This document shows positions 56,126 to 64,000 of a stretch of 64,000 nt of DNA, piece after piece. The DNA comes from a virus, in the IMG/VR virus record IMGVR_UViG_3300008266_009201, positions 1 to 64,000 of that record. One strand, written 5' to 3'. How positions within the stretch are numbered: position 1 is the stretch's first letter; each line of letters starts with the position of its first letter. The notes under the pieces are model-generated. The model was given only the letters and a program-made list of their open reading frames with translations. It was not told the DNA's origin and made no database searches. The position numbers were made by a program, and so were the translations under genes.

Positions 56126-58786
56126 ATGAGTTATATCGACGCACTTTTTGATCGTGAACACGATCGCATACATGTAGTAGAACGCCGCGATGGCGAACGA
56201 GTCTACAAGGAATATCCTGCCAACTACATTTTCTATTATGACGATCCTAGAGGCAAGTTTCAAAGCATCTACGGCACACCTGTAAATAGATTCTCATCGC
56301 GCAACAACAAAGAATTTCGCAAGGAAGTTCGCAGCCAGTCGGGCAAGCAGTTGTATGAATCAGACATCAATCCTATCTTTAGATGTTTGGAAGAGAACTA
56401 CAAAGACCAAGATGCTCCAGAACTGCACACAGCATTTTTTGACATCGAAGTTGCGTTTGATGCAGAGCGTGGATTCTCGCCTGTGGCAGATCCCTTCAAT
56501 CCTATCACTGCTATATCTGTATATTTAGATTGGCTGGATCAGATGATCACACTGGCGGTGCCGCCTAAACATCTAAGCTGGGATACTGCACAAGAGCTGG
56601 TGGCCGAGTTTGAAAATACCATCTTGTTTGAGCGTGAAGAAGACATGATCAAAATGTTCTTGGATGTGATTGAAGGTGCGGATGTACTTACAGGTTGGAA
56701 CTCAGAAGGTTACGACATTCCTTACACAGTAAATCGTACCACAAGAATACTCAGCAAGGATGACACACGACGCTTTTGTTTGTGGGGACAGTTTCCCAAG
56801 CAAAGAATGTTTGAACGCTTTGGCGCAGAGAATCAAACTTACGACTTAGTCGGTCGTGTGCATATGGACTACATGCAGTTGTATCGCAAGTACACATACG
56901 AGGAACGCCACTCATATAGTTTGGATGCTATCGGCGAGTACGAGCTGGGTGAACGCAAAACACAATTTGAAGGCACACTGGATCAGTTGTACAACCAGCA
57001 CTTCAAAAAGTTTATTGAGTACAACCGCCAAGACACCATGATCATTGCCAAGTTAGACAAGAAATTGCGTTTCTTGGACCTAGCCAATGAACTGGCACAC
57101 GCCAATACTGTGTTGCTACAAACCACAATGGGTGCTGTGGCAGTGACTGAACAGGCCATTATCAATGAAGCACACGAGCGTGGAATGGTTGTGCCCAATC
57201 GTAAGCAACGCCTTACAGATGATGACACCCAGGCCGCAGGTGCTTATGTGGCATATCCTAAAAAGGGCCTGCACATGTGGATTGGGTCAGTGGACATCAA
57301 CAGTCTATATCCATCTGCAATTCGTGCCATGAACATGGGTCCAGAAACTGTGGTGGGCCAATTGCGGCAAACCATGACTGATCAGTTGATCAAATCCAAC
57401 ATGGCCAAGGGACAAAGTTTTGCGGCTGCATGGGAAGGCTTGTTTGCCAGTTTAGAGTATACTGCTGTGATGGAACAGCAACGTGGTACAGAAATTACCA
57501 TTGACTGGGAAGGTGGCGAAGAGTCAGTACACTCTGCTATGGAAATCTGGCACATGATCTTTGACTCAAATCAACCTTGGATCCTTACTGCCAATGGTAC
57601 CATTCTCACTTACGAGAAGAAAGGTATCATCCCTGGCCTGCTGGAACGCTGGTATCGTGAACGACAAGAACTGCAAGCCAAGAAGAAGCAGACCAAGGAT
57701 CCCAAAGAGATTGCGTTCTGGGACAAACGTCAATTGGTCAAGAAGATTAACTTGAATAGCTTGTATGGTGCTATTTTGAATCCAGGCTGTAGATTCTTTG
57801 ACAAGCGTATTGGGCAGTCAACCACACTGGCAGGTCGAAGTATTGCCAAGCACATGGATGCTCACATCAATGAGTGCATCACAGGCGAATATGATCACAC
57901 AGGCAAGGCCATCATCTATGGTGATACAGACTCATGCTATTTTTCTGCGTGGCCCATACTGGAAAAAGAAGTTGCAGAAGGACGGATGGAATGGTCAAAA
58001 GAAATCTGCATCCAACTGTACGACTCAATTGCTGATCAAGTGAATGAGAGCTTTCCAGCGTTTATGGAACAGGCGTTCCATTGTCCCCGAGACATGGGTG
58101 CGTTGATCAAAGCAGGTCGTGAACTGGTTGCTGACCGCAGTTTGTTCATTACCAAGAAGCGTTATGCTGTGAACATCATTGACTTGGAAGGCAAGCGACT
58201 GGATGTAGACGGCAAGATTGGCAAGACCAAGGCCATGGGCTTGGATCTCAAGCGTTCAGATACCCCCAAAGTAATTCAAGACTTCCTGTTAGAAATTCTA
58301 AATAAAGTACTGGCAGGTACACAACGAGATGAGATCATTGAACGCATTAGAGAATTCAAGTATGAGTTTAAAGAGCGTCCAGGCTGGGAAAAAGGATCGC
58401 CTAAGCGTGTGAACAACTTGACCAAATATGCGGCAGAGGAAGCACGCCTGGGCAAAGCAAACATGCCAGGACACGTTCGTGCCGCAATGAATTGGAATCA
58501 AATGCGTAGAATGAATTCAGACAACTACTCAATGCAGGTTGTGGATGGTATGAAAACCATTGTGTGCAAACTCAAATCAAATGCACTTGGATGGACATCA
58601 ATTGGCTATCCTACAGATGAGCAAAGATTGCCTGCATGGTTTACTGAACTGCCGTTTGACGATGGGCTAATGGAAGCAACTGTTGTGGATCAAAAGGTCG
58701 ACAACTTGCTGGGTGTGTTGGAATGGGACCTTGCGTCTGCTACCAACACAGAAAATACTTTTACATCACTATTTTCATTCGAATGA
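56126..58786 (+). CDS. 43: family B DNA polymerase (gp43 type)
   Basis: 886 residues, close to T4 gp43 (898). The exonuclease domain has TAFFDIEVAFD (D106, E108) and a later YNRQDTMI. Polymerase motif A is VDINSLYPSAIRAMN (S393-L-Y-P-S), motif B KKINLNSLYGAIL and motif C YGDTDSCYF with D600 and D602. The C-terminal tail, ending NTFTSLFSFE, is of the clamp-binding type. All catalytic residues are present. It is followed within 1 kb by the clamp gene. Confidence 0.96.
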   Translation: MSYIDALFDREHDRIHVVERRDGERVYKEYPANYIFYYDDPRGKFQSIYGTPVNRFSSRNNKEFRKEVRSQSGKQLYESDINPIFRCLEENYKDQDAPELHTAFFDIEVAFDAERGFSPVADPFNPITAISVYLDWLDQMITLAVPPKHLSWDTAQELVAEFENTILFEREEDMIKMFLDVIEGADVLTGWNSEGYDIPYTVNRTTRILSKDDTRRFCLWGQFPKQRMFERFGAENQTYDLVGRVHMDYMQLYRKYTYEERHSYSLDAIGEYELGERKTQFEGTLDQLYNQHFKKFIEYNRQDTMIIAKLDKKLRFLDLANELAHANTVLLQTTMGAVAVTEQAIINEAHERGMVVPNRKQRLTDDDTQAAGAYVAYPKKGLHMWIGSVDINSLYPSAIRAMNMGPETVVGQLRQTMTDQLIKSNMAKGQSFAAAWEGLFASLEYTAVMEQQRGTEITIDWEGGEESVHSAMEIWHMIFDSNQPWILTANGTILTYEKKGIIPGLLERWYRERQELQAKKKQTKDPKEIAFWDKRQLVKKINLNSLYGAILNPGCRFFDKRIGQSTTLAGRSIAKHMDAHINECITGEYDHTGKAIIYGDTDSCYFSAWPILEKEVAEGRMEWSKEICIQLYDSIADQVNESFPAFMEQAFHCPRDMGALIKAGRELVADRSLFITKKRYAVNIIDLEGKRLDVDGKIGKTKAMGLDLKRSDTPKVIQDFLLEILNKVLAGTQRDEIIERIREFKYEFKERPGWEKGSPKRVNNLTKYAAEEARLGKANMPGHVRAAMNWNQMRRMNSDNYSMQVVDGMKTIVCKLKSNALGWTSIGYPTDEQRLPAWFTELPFDDGLMEATVVDQKVDNLLGVLEWDLASATNTENTFTSLFSFE

Positions 58787-59727
58787 AACTGAGCGAACTT
58801 GTTGATTACTTGAACCACATTGATGAATTTGAGTTAGGTCAAATTCATCAAGAAGCCCGTCACAGACTTGATGCTGTGATACACAAAATTGCCAACCACA
58901 ATGTGCAATTTAACAAATTTACACAAGGCATCATTGCCAATGGTAACAAAATTAATGAAAGTTTCCAGCAATTCAATCATACCATTGACGCTATACGCAG
59001 TCACGTGATTGACGCTATGACTGCACAGCATCCAGAATACTTGCGTGAAAGTTTGAGATTGTTCCAGCATGAAATGTGTTATGACACTACCGAACACATT
59101 CTTAATCGTAGGCTACGTTGCGATCCCGAAAGTGCTGAACTACTACAAGGTAGAATTTTACGCTACACAGATTGGCGTGTGCCTGGATTGATTTTCAGAC
59201 CAGCACTGGAACAACACGTGGAGCAATTGGTACCATTGGACCCGTTGTACATGATTGACAACAATCTTGAATTGCTAGAACCTGCCTGTCAAGGATTTAC
59301 TGAAGAATATCGACGTAGACTGAGATTATACACAGCTGAAGAGATTCTAGGCAAACCAATACTTGCACTGTTGCCAGATGCTCAGTTTGGATATTGCTTT
59401 GCTTACAATTACTTCAATTACAAACCATTGGAATTGATATGTCAGTACTTGGATGAGCTGTGGAAAAAACTTCGGCCTGGCGGAGTGGTGTTTTTTACCT
59501 ACAACGACTGTGATCGTGCTCACGGAGTTGCATTGGCCGAGCGCAGTTACATGTGCTACACTCCAGGATCGTTGATTCAAGAACATGCTGAAACATTGGG
59601 ATTTGAGCTCATGCATCGTCACAATGGCCCTGCTGACGTTGCATGGTTTGAGTTCCAAAAACCTGGAGAAATAGATTCGCTTAGAGGCGGACAAACATTA
59701 GCCAGAATAGTTGCAAATTCTAAATAA
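58783..59727 (+). CDS. methyltransferase-like protein lacking a clear SAM loop
   Basis: 314 residues from ATG 58783, which overlaps the polymerase stop. The N-terminal 110 residues form a helical coiled region. ELWKKLRPGGVVFFTYNDCD matches the strand-4/5 region of class I methyltransferases, followed by GSLIQEHAETLGFELMHRHN. The usual GxGxG SAM loop is not visible; DPLYMIDNNLELL may be the degenerate acidic strand. Activity is therefore uncertain. Located between polymerase and clamp. Confidence 0.6.
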   Translation: MKLSELVDYLNHIDEFELGQIHQEARHRLDAVIHKIANHNVQFNKFTQGIIANGNKINESFQQFNHTIDAIRSHVIDAMTAQHPEYLRESLRLFQHEMCYDTTEHILNRRLRCDPESAELLQGRILRYTDWRVPGLIFRPALEQHVEQLVPLDPLYMIDNNLELLEPACQGFTEEYRRRLRLYTAEEILGKPILALLPDAQFGYCFAYNYFNYKPLELICQYLDELWKKLRPGGVVFFTYNDCDRAHGVALAERSYMCYTPGSLIQEHAETLGFELMHRHNGPADVAWFEFQKPGEIDSLRGGQTLARIVANSK

Positions 59728-59739
59728 ACCTGTTAAACT
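59711..59739 (+). promoter_or_regulatory. sigma70-like promoter (TTGCAA-17-TAAACT)
   Basis: -35 at 59711-59716, -10 at 59734-59739, spacer 17, overlapping a TAAATA at the upstream stop. SD TTAGGAG before ATG 59761. Confidence 0.5.
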
Positions 59740-59760
59740 TAAACATTAGGAGTATACAAA

Positions 59761-60483
59761 ATGAGAGATTATCTATTAGACTTAGTACAACACACACACG
59801 ATCTTGGCTGCATTGATTTGATCAAGATTGTAGGCGATGACAAAGCCACACAAATTGTAGGCCTTGCTGAAGACATGAGCGTGGTTGTGGAAGGTGAATT
59901 CAAAAATCCACATCCAGACTTTGTGGGCACATTTGGCATGCCAAACTTGGCCAAGATCAAAATTCTGTTGAACTTGCAGGAGTACAAAGAAAACGCCAAA
60001 CTCAGCTTGAGTCGCCGAGCAGGCGGCGAGCCAGATGGCATCAAGTTTGAAAATGCCGCAGGCGATTTTCAAAACAACTATCGTTTCATGGCCGAAGCCA
60101 TTGTGACTGAAAAACTCAAGACGCCCAAGTTCAAAGGTGTAAACTGGCACATTGAATTTGAACCCACTGTGGCTGCCATCCAACGCCTGCGTATGCAAGC
60201 ACAGGCCAATGCTGAAGAACCACATTTCCAGGCCAAGACTGAAAACGGAGACTTGAAGTTTTTCTTTGGTGATCATAGCACACATGCTGGTAACTTTGTG
60301 TTCCACCCAGGTGTAAATGGTCAATTGAAACGTGCTTGGTCGTGGCCTGCTCAACAAGTCATGAGTATCCTGTCATTGACTGGGGACAAGACCGTTCGTA
60401 TCAGTGATGATGGTGCTGCCAAGATCACGGTGGATAGTGGCATTGCTGTTTACAATTATATCTTACCAGCACAAAGCAAGTGA
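59761..60483 (+). CDS. 45: DNA polymerase sliding clamp (gp45 type)
   Basis: 240 residues, similar to T4 gp45 (228). MSVVVEGEFKNPHPDFVGTF, GMPNLAKIKILLNL and LKFFFGDHSTHAGNFVFHPG, then the final AKITVDSGIAVYNYILP, match the T4-like clamp fold. In T4 the trimer holds polymerase and also activates late transcription with gp33/gp55, consistent with the many late boxes here. Own promoter and good SD. Confidence 0.93.
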   Translation: MRDYLLDLVQHTHDLGCIDLIKIVGDDKATQIVGLAEDMSVVVEGEFKNPHPDFVGTFGMPNLAKIKILLNLQEYKENAKLSLSRRAGGEPDGIKFENAAGDFQNNYRFMAEAIVTEKLKTPKFKGVNWHIEFEPTVAAIQRLRMQAQANAEEPHFQAKTENGDLKFFFGDHSTHAGNFVFHPGVNGQLKRAWSWPAQQVMSILSLTGDKTVRISDDGAAKITVDSGIAVYNYILPAQSK

Positions 60484-60484
60484 T

Positions 60485-61243
60485 ATGTTTAAAAAACCAA
60501 CAGGACCTAAATTTGTTGATGATGGTGATCCGGCAGGACCTAACCAAGCTGGGAATGGACAAAGCTATTGCATTGTCAAAGATAATCCATCAAGATGTTT
60601 GATTTACGTTCACATTCCTAAAAATGCCAGCAGCTGGACCAAGCATCATACACCGGGATATTTGTTTAACTACCGTACACAAAAATTTTACGAAGATATT
60701 CCAACACAATACAATATCAACGTTTCAACATGGTCAGAACATTTACAGAATGCCCAGTATGCTGTGATACTTAGAGATCCTATCAATCGGTGGGTGACTG
60801 GACTAGCACAGTATCTGCAAGGATGGGATCCAGAACATCCATTGCATATAAACAATGTTGATTGGGATATGATATTCGATACTGTAATGTTCGACAGTCA
60901 CACTCAACCACAATGTGATTTTATTAAAGGTATCGATCATTCTAAGATCACTTGGTTACGGTGTGATGATGAGCTGGCCAAAAACTTTGGCAAGATGATG
61001 GAACAGTTTACTGGTACACCGTTTAATCTCACAACAGAAGATCAAGATCCTACCAATGTGTTTAATATTACTAAAAAGATCAACCCCACAGTGACAGAAT
61101 TGTTCACTACAGAGTTACAACAAAATATAGTAGATCGTATCAATGAAAAACTTTCAAGCAATCCAGACTATCTAAATAGACTTCGCAGTTTCTATAAAGA
61201 GGACTGTGAACTATTTGAAACAGTAAACTTTTACCAAGCATGA
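60485..61243 (+). CDS. PAPS-dependent sulfotransferase-like protein
   Basis: 252 residues. The PAPS-binding 5'-phosphosulfate loop is YVHIPKNASSWTKHH (HIPKNASS 43-50), and the 3'-phosphate motif is VILRDPINRWVTGLAQYL (97-106). These are hallmarks of carbohydrate sulfotransferases. ATG 60485 begins one base after the clamp stop; upstream in-frame ATGs lie within the clamp gene. The donor PAPS could come from the phage APS kinase at 24769. Acceptor unknown. It overlaps the next gene by 4 bases. Confidence 0.82.
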   Translation: MFKKPTGPKFVDDGDPAGPNQAGNGQSYCIVKDNPSRCLIYVHIPKNASSWTKHHTPGYLFNYRTQKFYEDIPTQYNINVSTWSEHLQNAQYAVILRDPINRWVTGLAQYLQGWDPEHPLHINNVDWDMIFDTVMFDSHTQPQCDFIKGIDHSKITWLRCDDELAKNFGKMMEQFTGTPFNLTTEDQDPTNVFNITKKINPTVTELFTTELQQNIVDRINEKLSSNPDYLNRLRSFYKEDCELFETVNFYQA

Positions 61244-62778
61244 CCCAAGACGACTTAACTGCCAAGCAATCGGACTACGCTGTGTTCCTTCCGGCCATCA
61301 GCGGGTTCTATGCCACGTTCATAGGCAAGCAAAGGAATGAACCATATGTGGATCCGGCGAGATTGCCTCAGGGCCTTAGTGACATGGAGCAACTTAATTG
61401 GCTTAACTCTACCAAAGCACTTTTCCCTTACCGTTGGTCCCTATACTCTGGAGGGCATGCAAATCTCGATCTTGCTAAACAAGACTGGTCAGAAGACATG
61501 GTACGGAACAGAGAGCCTGGCACAATCATGCTGGGCGACTCTGGTGGTTTCCAGATTGCTAAAGGTGTGTGGGAAGGTGATTGGCGAGCCAACTCAGGTT
61601 GTGCCAAGGCTCAGGCCAAACGAGAACAAGCACTAGCCTGGTTAGATGGTATAGCAGACTATGCTATGACACTTGATATTCCAAGTTTTGTTATCAATGA
61701 AAAGAATGGATGGAAGTCTGGCATTAGCACTTTGGATGAGGCAGTCAAGGCAACACATTACAACAACGAATACTTCATGAAACATCGCAAGGGTGTGGCA
61801 AACGGTGGTACCAAGTTCTTGAATGTGTTGCAAGGTGGTAACCATACTCATGCAGAAGAATGGTATCAGATGATGAAGGATTATTGCGATCCACAAAAAT
61901 ATCCAGATACGCATTTCAATGGCTGGGCCATGGGCGGACAAAACATGTGTGATGTTCACTTGGTACTCAAACGTATTGTGGCATTGCGCTATGACAATTT
62001 ACTTCAAGAAGGTGTCCATGATTGGATGCACTTCTTGGGAACCTCCAAACTGGAGTGGGCTGTTTTATTAACTGTAATCCAAAGGGCCGTGAGAAAATAT
62101 GTCAATCCAAACTTCACAATCTCGTTTGACTGCGCCAGTCCGTTCCTTGCAACAGCAAACGGACAGGTCTACTTTGAAAATGTCTTTGAAAACAACTCAA
62201 AATGGTCGTATCGCATGGCTCCTACAGCCGACGACAAAAAGTACGCCACTGACACACGTGCCTGGGGTACAAGTATAGTTGCCGATGGAGTAGTACCACG
62301 TTGGGAAGATAGCCCCATAAGCAAACTTCTCAAGATGAAAGACATCTGTATCTACAAGCCAGGCGACCTAAATAAAAATGGTAAAGAAGGCAAGACATCG
62401 TGGGACAGTTTCTCATATGCTTTACTCATGGGCCATAATGTCTGGATGCACTTGACCGCAGTACAAGAAGCCAATAGACGTTTTGATGCAGGAGAACATC
62501 CTGCCATGATGCGTCGTAGCACTGGTGACTATGCTTACTTTGAAGACATTGTGGAAGATATTTTCACTGCACCCACAAGAGAACAAGCCGAATCTATTGT
62601 TGAGAAATACAGTACATATTGGATGGAGATTGTGGGCACACGAGGCTTTAAGGGCAAGAAGACTGTGAATGCTACTACTCAATTCAATGCATTGTTTGAA
62701 TATGAGGACAGTGAGTCGGAGCCCGACGAAGTAGATTTGGACAGTGACAAATTGGACAACCTGAGCACAGAAATATAA
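61240..62778 (+). CDS. dpdA: tRNA-guanine transglycosylase-like, DpdA-type DNA base exchanger
   Basis: 512 residues. TGT motifs occur in order: LGDSGGFQIAKG with D100 (general-base position), FLNVLQGGNHTH (VQGG equivalent), NGWAMGGQN (GGL equivalent) and TISFDCASPF with D297 in the nucleophile position (FDCxxP). The C-terminal zinc Cys cluster of bacterial TGT is absent. Phage DpdA proteins are TGT relatives that insert 7-deazaguanine bases into DNA. Placement beside polymerase and clamp favours a DNA rather than tRNA substrate. A C-terminal acidic tail follows residue 480. No queuosine-precursor genes are in this window. Confidence 0.78.
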   Translation: MTQDDLTAKQSDYAVFLPAISGFYATFIGKQRNEPYVDPARLPQGLSDMEQLNWLNSTKALFPYRWSLYSGGHANLDLAKQDWSEDMVRNREPGTIMLGDSGGFQIAKGVWEGDWRANSGCAKAQAKREQALAWLDGIADYAMTLDIPSFVINEKNGWKSGISTLDEAVKATHYNNEYFMKHRKGVANGGTKFLNVLQGGNHTHAEEWYQMMKDYCDPQKYPDTHFNGWAMGGQNMCDVHLVLKRIVALRYDNLLQEGVHDWMHFLGTSKLEWAVLLTVIQRAVRKYVNPNFTISFDCASPFLATANGQVYFENVFENNSKWSYRMAPTADDKKYATDTRAWGTSIVADGVVPRWEDSPISKLLKMKDICIYKPGDLNKNGKEGKTSWDSFSYALLMGHNVWMHLTAVQEANRRFDAGEHPAMMRRSTGDYAYFEDIVEDIFTAPTREQAESIVEKYSTYWMEIVGTRGFKGKKTVNATTQFNALFEYEDSESEPDEVDLDSDKLDNLSTEI

Positions 62779-62800
62779 TACTTTTATTTTAACAATTTGA

Positions 62801-62829
62801 TTGACTCAAAATTGTTCTTGTGTTATAGT
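62801..62829 (+). promoter_or_regulatory. sigma70 promoter (TTGACT-17-TATAGT)
   Basis: -35 at 62801-62806, -10 at 62824-62829, spacer 17. SD TTAGGAG at 62847-62853 precedes a TTG start at 62860. Confidence 0.75.
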
Positions 62830-62859
62830 GTGTGCATTGTAACAACTTAGGAGTTGGTT

Positions 62860-63777
62860 TTGAATATTCAGAAACTACTTGCACAAGATCCCAACAAAGC
62901 CGTTCTAAAGGCTATAACGGCCGGTGTAAGATTAGCATTTATGGCCGGCGACTTGCGAAAATTTGCTAATCATGTTAAAGCCCGCACAATCGAAGAACTC
63001 AAAGAATATTGCTATTACAAAAGATTTTTCAATGGTGGTTTTGCCGCAGGACCTGAATATAACCAGGCGAGCATTTCTGGTGACACTGTGCATTGGAGTA
63101 ATGGCGGTATCAGAAAATTTCATTCAGATGTTATGGGATTACAACATGCTACCGGCAATAGCGGTACAGATCTAATCACTGGCAAGGCCATTGGAAGAAT
63201 GCATGAGCTAGGGTTGGCCGGTTTATCAGGTGATAACTTTGCCAATGAATGGCATTGCGAGCACACATATCCTATTAAACAAATTGAAAAAGATTTAATT
63301 CGAGAAGTGATCGAAAACAGCAGGAGAGTCAGCCCTAAAGACATGGCTAGATATGCAATGAATCATGCTTTAGCAACGACCGTTCATACGTCAGAAAGAA
63401 CACACGGTGGTCCCACTACTAACGAAAATTTACGTCCGTTTGAAAAATATAACGACGGAGTGTTACAGTATGTTGACGGAAGATTCATTGACGTAACCAA
63501 TGCAACAATACAAGAAGTAACCTATAATAGATGGAATCGTAATTCTTACTACAAGGAATTTATTTGCTTGTTTGAAGATCTTCCTGATTCAAATTTTGAA
63601 GATGTTAGGGAAGAAACAAAGCAGAGTCTCTACAATATAACTCCTGGTTCGACAGAACGCAAGTTAATCGATTTGACTCCTGAAGCATTAGATGTATTGG
63701 CTCAAAATGATCCAATGGAAATTGCAACCAGATGGTGCCCTGATGCCTTCAAAGATCGTTGGAAAAAGAAGAAGTAA
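62860..63777 (+). CDS. possible HNH-type nuclease, otherwise unknown
   Basis: 305 residues. Start TTG 62860, 6 bases after TTAGGAG (another in-frame TTG at 62854 is too near the SD). NEWHCEHTYPIKQIEKDLI could be the first strand-loop of a beta-beta-alpha-metal (HNH) site, with CEHTYPI in the xHxxP position, and GPTTNENLRPFEKYNDG the following Asn region. No second Cys pair is seen, so this is tentative. Other parts are helical. It has its own strong early-type promoter, suggesting an early host-takeover or competition role. Confidence 0.5.
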   Translation: MNIQKLLAQDPNKAVLKAITAGVRLAFMAGDLRKFANHVKARTIEELKEYCYYKRFFNGGFAAGPEYNQASISGDTVHWSNGGIRKFHSDVMGLQHATGNSGTDLITGKAIGRMHELGLAGLSGDNFANEWHCEHTYPIKQIEKDLIREVIENSRRVSPKDMARYAMNHALATTVHTSERTHGGPTTNENLRPFEKYNDGVLQYVDGRFIDVTNATIQEVTYNRWNRNSYYKEFICLFEDLPDSNFEDVREETKQSLYNITPGSTERKLIDLTPEALDVLAQNDPMEIATRWCPDAFKDRWKKKK

Positions 63778-63780
63778 CTC

Positions 63781-63809
63781 TTGCTTTCTCTCTCGTGATC
63801 CTGTATACT
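63781..63809 (+). promoter_or_regulatory. sigma70 promoter (TTGCTT-17-TATACT)
   Basis: -35 at 63781-63786, -10 at 63804-63809, spacer 17, followed by a TAAATA. SD-like ATAAGG lies before ATG 63849. Confidence 0.68.
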
Positions 63810-63848
63810 GTTAAATATGTATGCAGGATTTCTTTATAAGGCAACAAC

Positions 63849-64000
63849 ATGGCACAACTATTTGATATCAACAACAAAAAACTAGTAACAAACCGCATAG
63901 GCAGGCAATATTGGATCTGGGACAATGACAAACTTTATGAACAGCGTATGGCAAGAGAAAACGGTCCATACCAGGCTCGCAATTTGGTAATGAATCGTCG
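63849..64000 (+). CDS. start of an FkbM-type methyltransferase-like protein (truncated by window)
   Basis: 50 residues visible: MAQLFDINNKKLVTNRIGRQ, then YWIWDNDKLYEQRMARENGP and YQARNLVMN. This opening resembles phage FkbM-family methyltransferases as I remember them; the SAM-binding part would lie beyond base 64000, so the assignment is provisional. The frame is open to the right edge. Confidence 0.5.
   Translation, partial: MAQLFDINNKKLVTNRIGRQYWIWDNDKLYEQRMARENGPYQARNLVMNR

Overview
The window is a gene-dense piece of a T4-like, contractile-tailed phage genome, probably assembled from an aquatic metagenome. The evidence is a family B DNA polymerase (gp43), sliding clamp (gp45), clamp-loader ATPase (gp44), GroES-like co-chaperonin (gp31 type), a DsbA-like DNA-binding protein, PhoH, very long repeat-rich tail fibres, and T4-type late promoter boxes (TAAATA) before many genes. 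The two-component spanin implies a Gram-negative host. I see no photosynthesis genes, tRNAs, integrase or CRISPR, so the host cannot be named. Genes overlap or abut, and no gap exceeds about 135 bases.

Layout. 1-714: end of an Fe/Mn superoxide dismutase and a HesB/IscA-type protein. 698-5423 (minus) and 5492-14672 (plus): two divergent blocks of tail-fibre and virion proteins. 14703-20855: an early operon with small unknown proteins, a DnaE-like fragment, GroES-like protein, clamp loader, radical SAM, SDR and HAD genes. 20852-21622 (minus): phoH. 21708-25763: radical SAM, two unknowns, a 2OG oxygenase, an APS kinase-nucleotidyltransferase fusion and a DUF2061-like membrane protein. 25772-32904: lysis genes (spanins, GH19 endolysin, holin) mixed with fibres, a subtilisin-like protease and a large head-type polyprotein. 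32956-39399: J-domain protein, ClpA-like unfoldase, small virion-type proteins, nucleotidyltransferase, glycosyltransferase. 39417-46131: four genes rich in putative prohead-protease sites, including a 1389-residue nucleotidyltransferase-metallopeptidase-amidoligase protein. 46165-51382: a glycan-type cassette on both strands. 51420-54575: Dps and more head-type proteins. 54576-64000: structured non-coding element, DsbA-like protein, amidinotransferase, polymerase, clamp, sulfotransferase, a tRNA-guanine-transglycosylase-like (DpdA-type) protein, a possible HNH nuclease and the start of an FkbM-type gene.

The strongest candidate for an undescribed system is a set of proteins (26229-27620 and 39417-46131) in which a short motif, GVAE followed by G, A or D (twice GMAE followed by G or E), recurs at apparent domain boundaries. 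It resembles the (I/L)xE|(A/G) cleavage rule of the T4 prohead protease. Several of these proteins also begin with a T4-like capsid-targeting leader ending in LxE|A or IxE|A. The inference is that they are polyproteins packaged into the capsid, cut into separate domains and possibly injected. The motif is also conserved at DNA level, which suggests a linker used in module shuffling.

Other notable points are late promoters placed so close to ATG that the mRNAs could be leaderless, a phage sulfation pair (PAPS synthesis and sulfotransferase), an orphan DpdA-type protein, a DnaE fragment ending just before the catalytic aspartates, and a sigma70 promoter whose -10 box overlaps the stem of an upstream terminator. 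All functional statements come from reading motifs; no database search was run.
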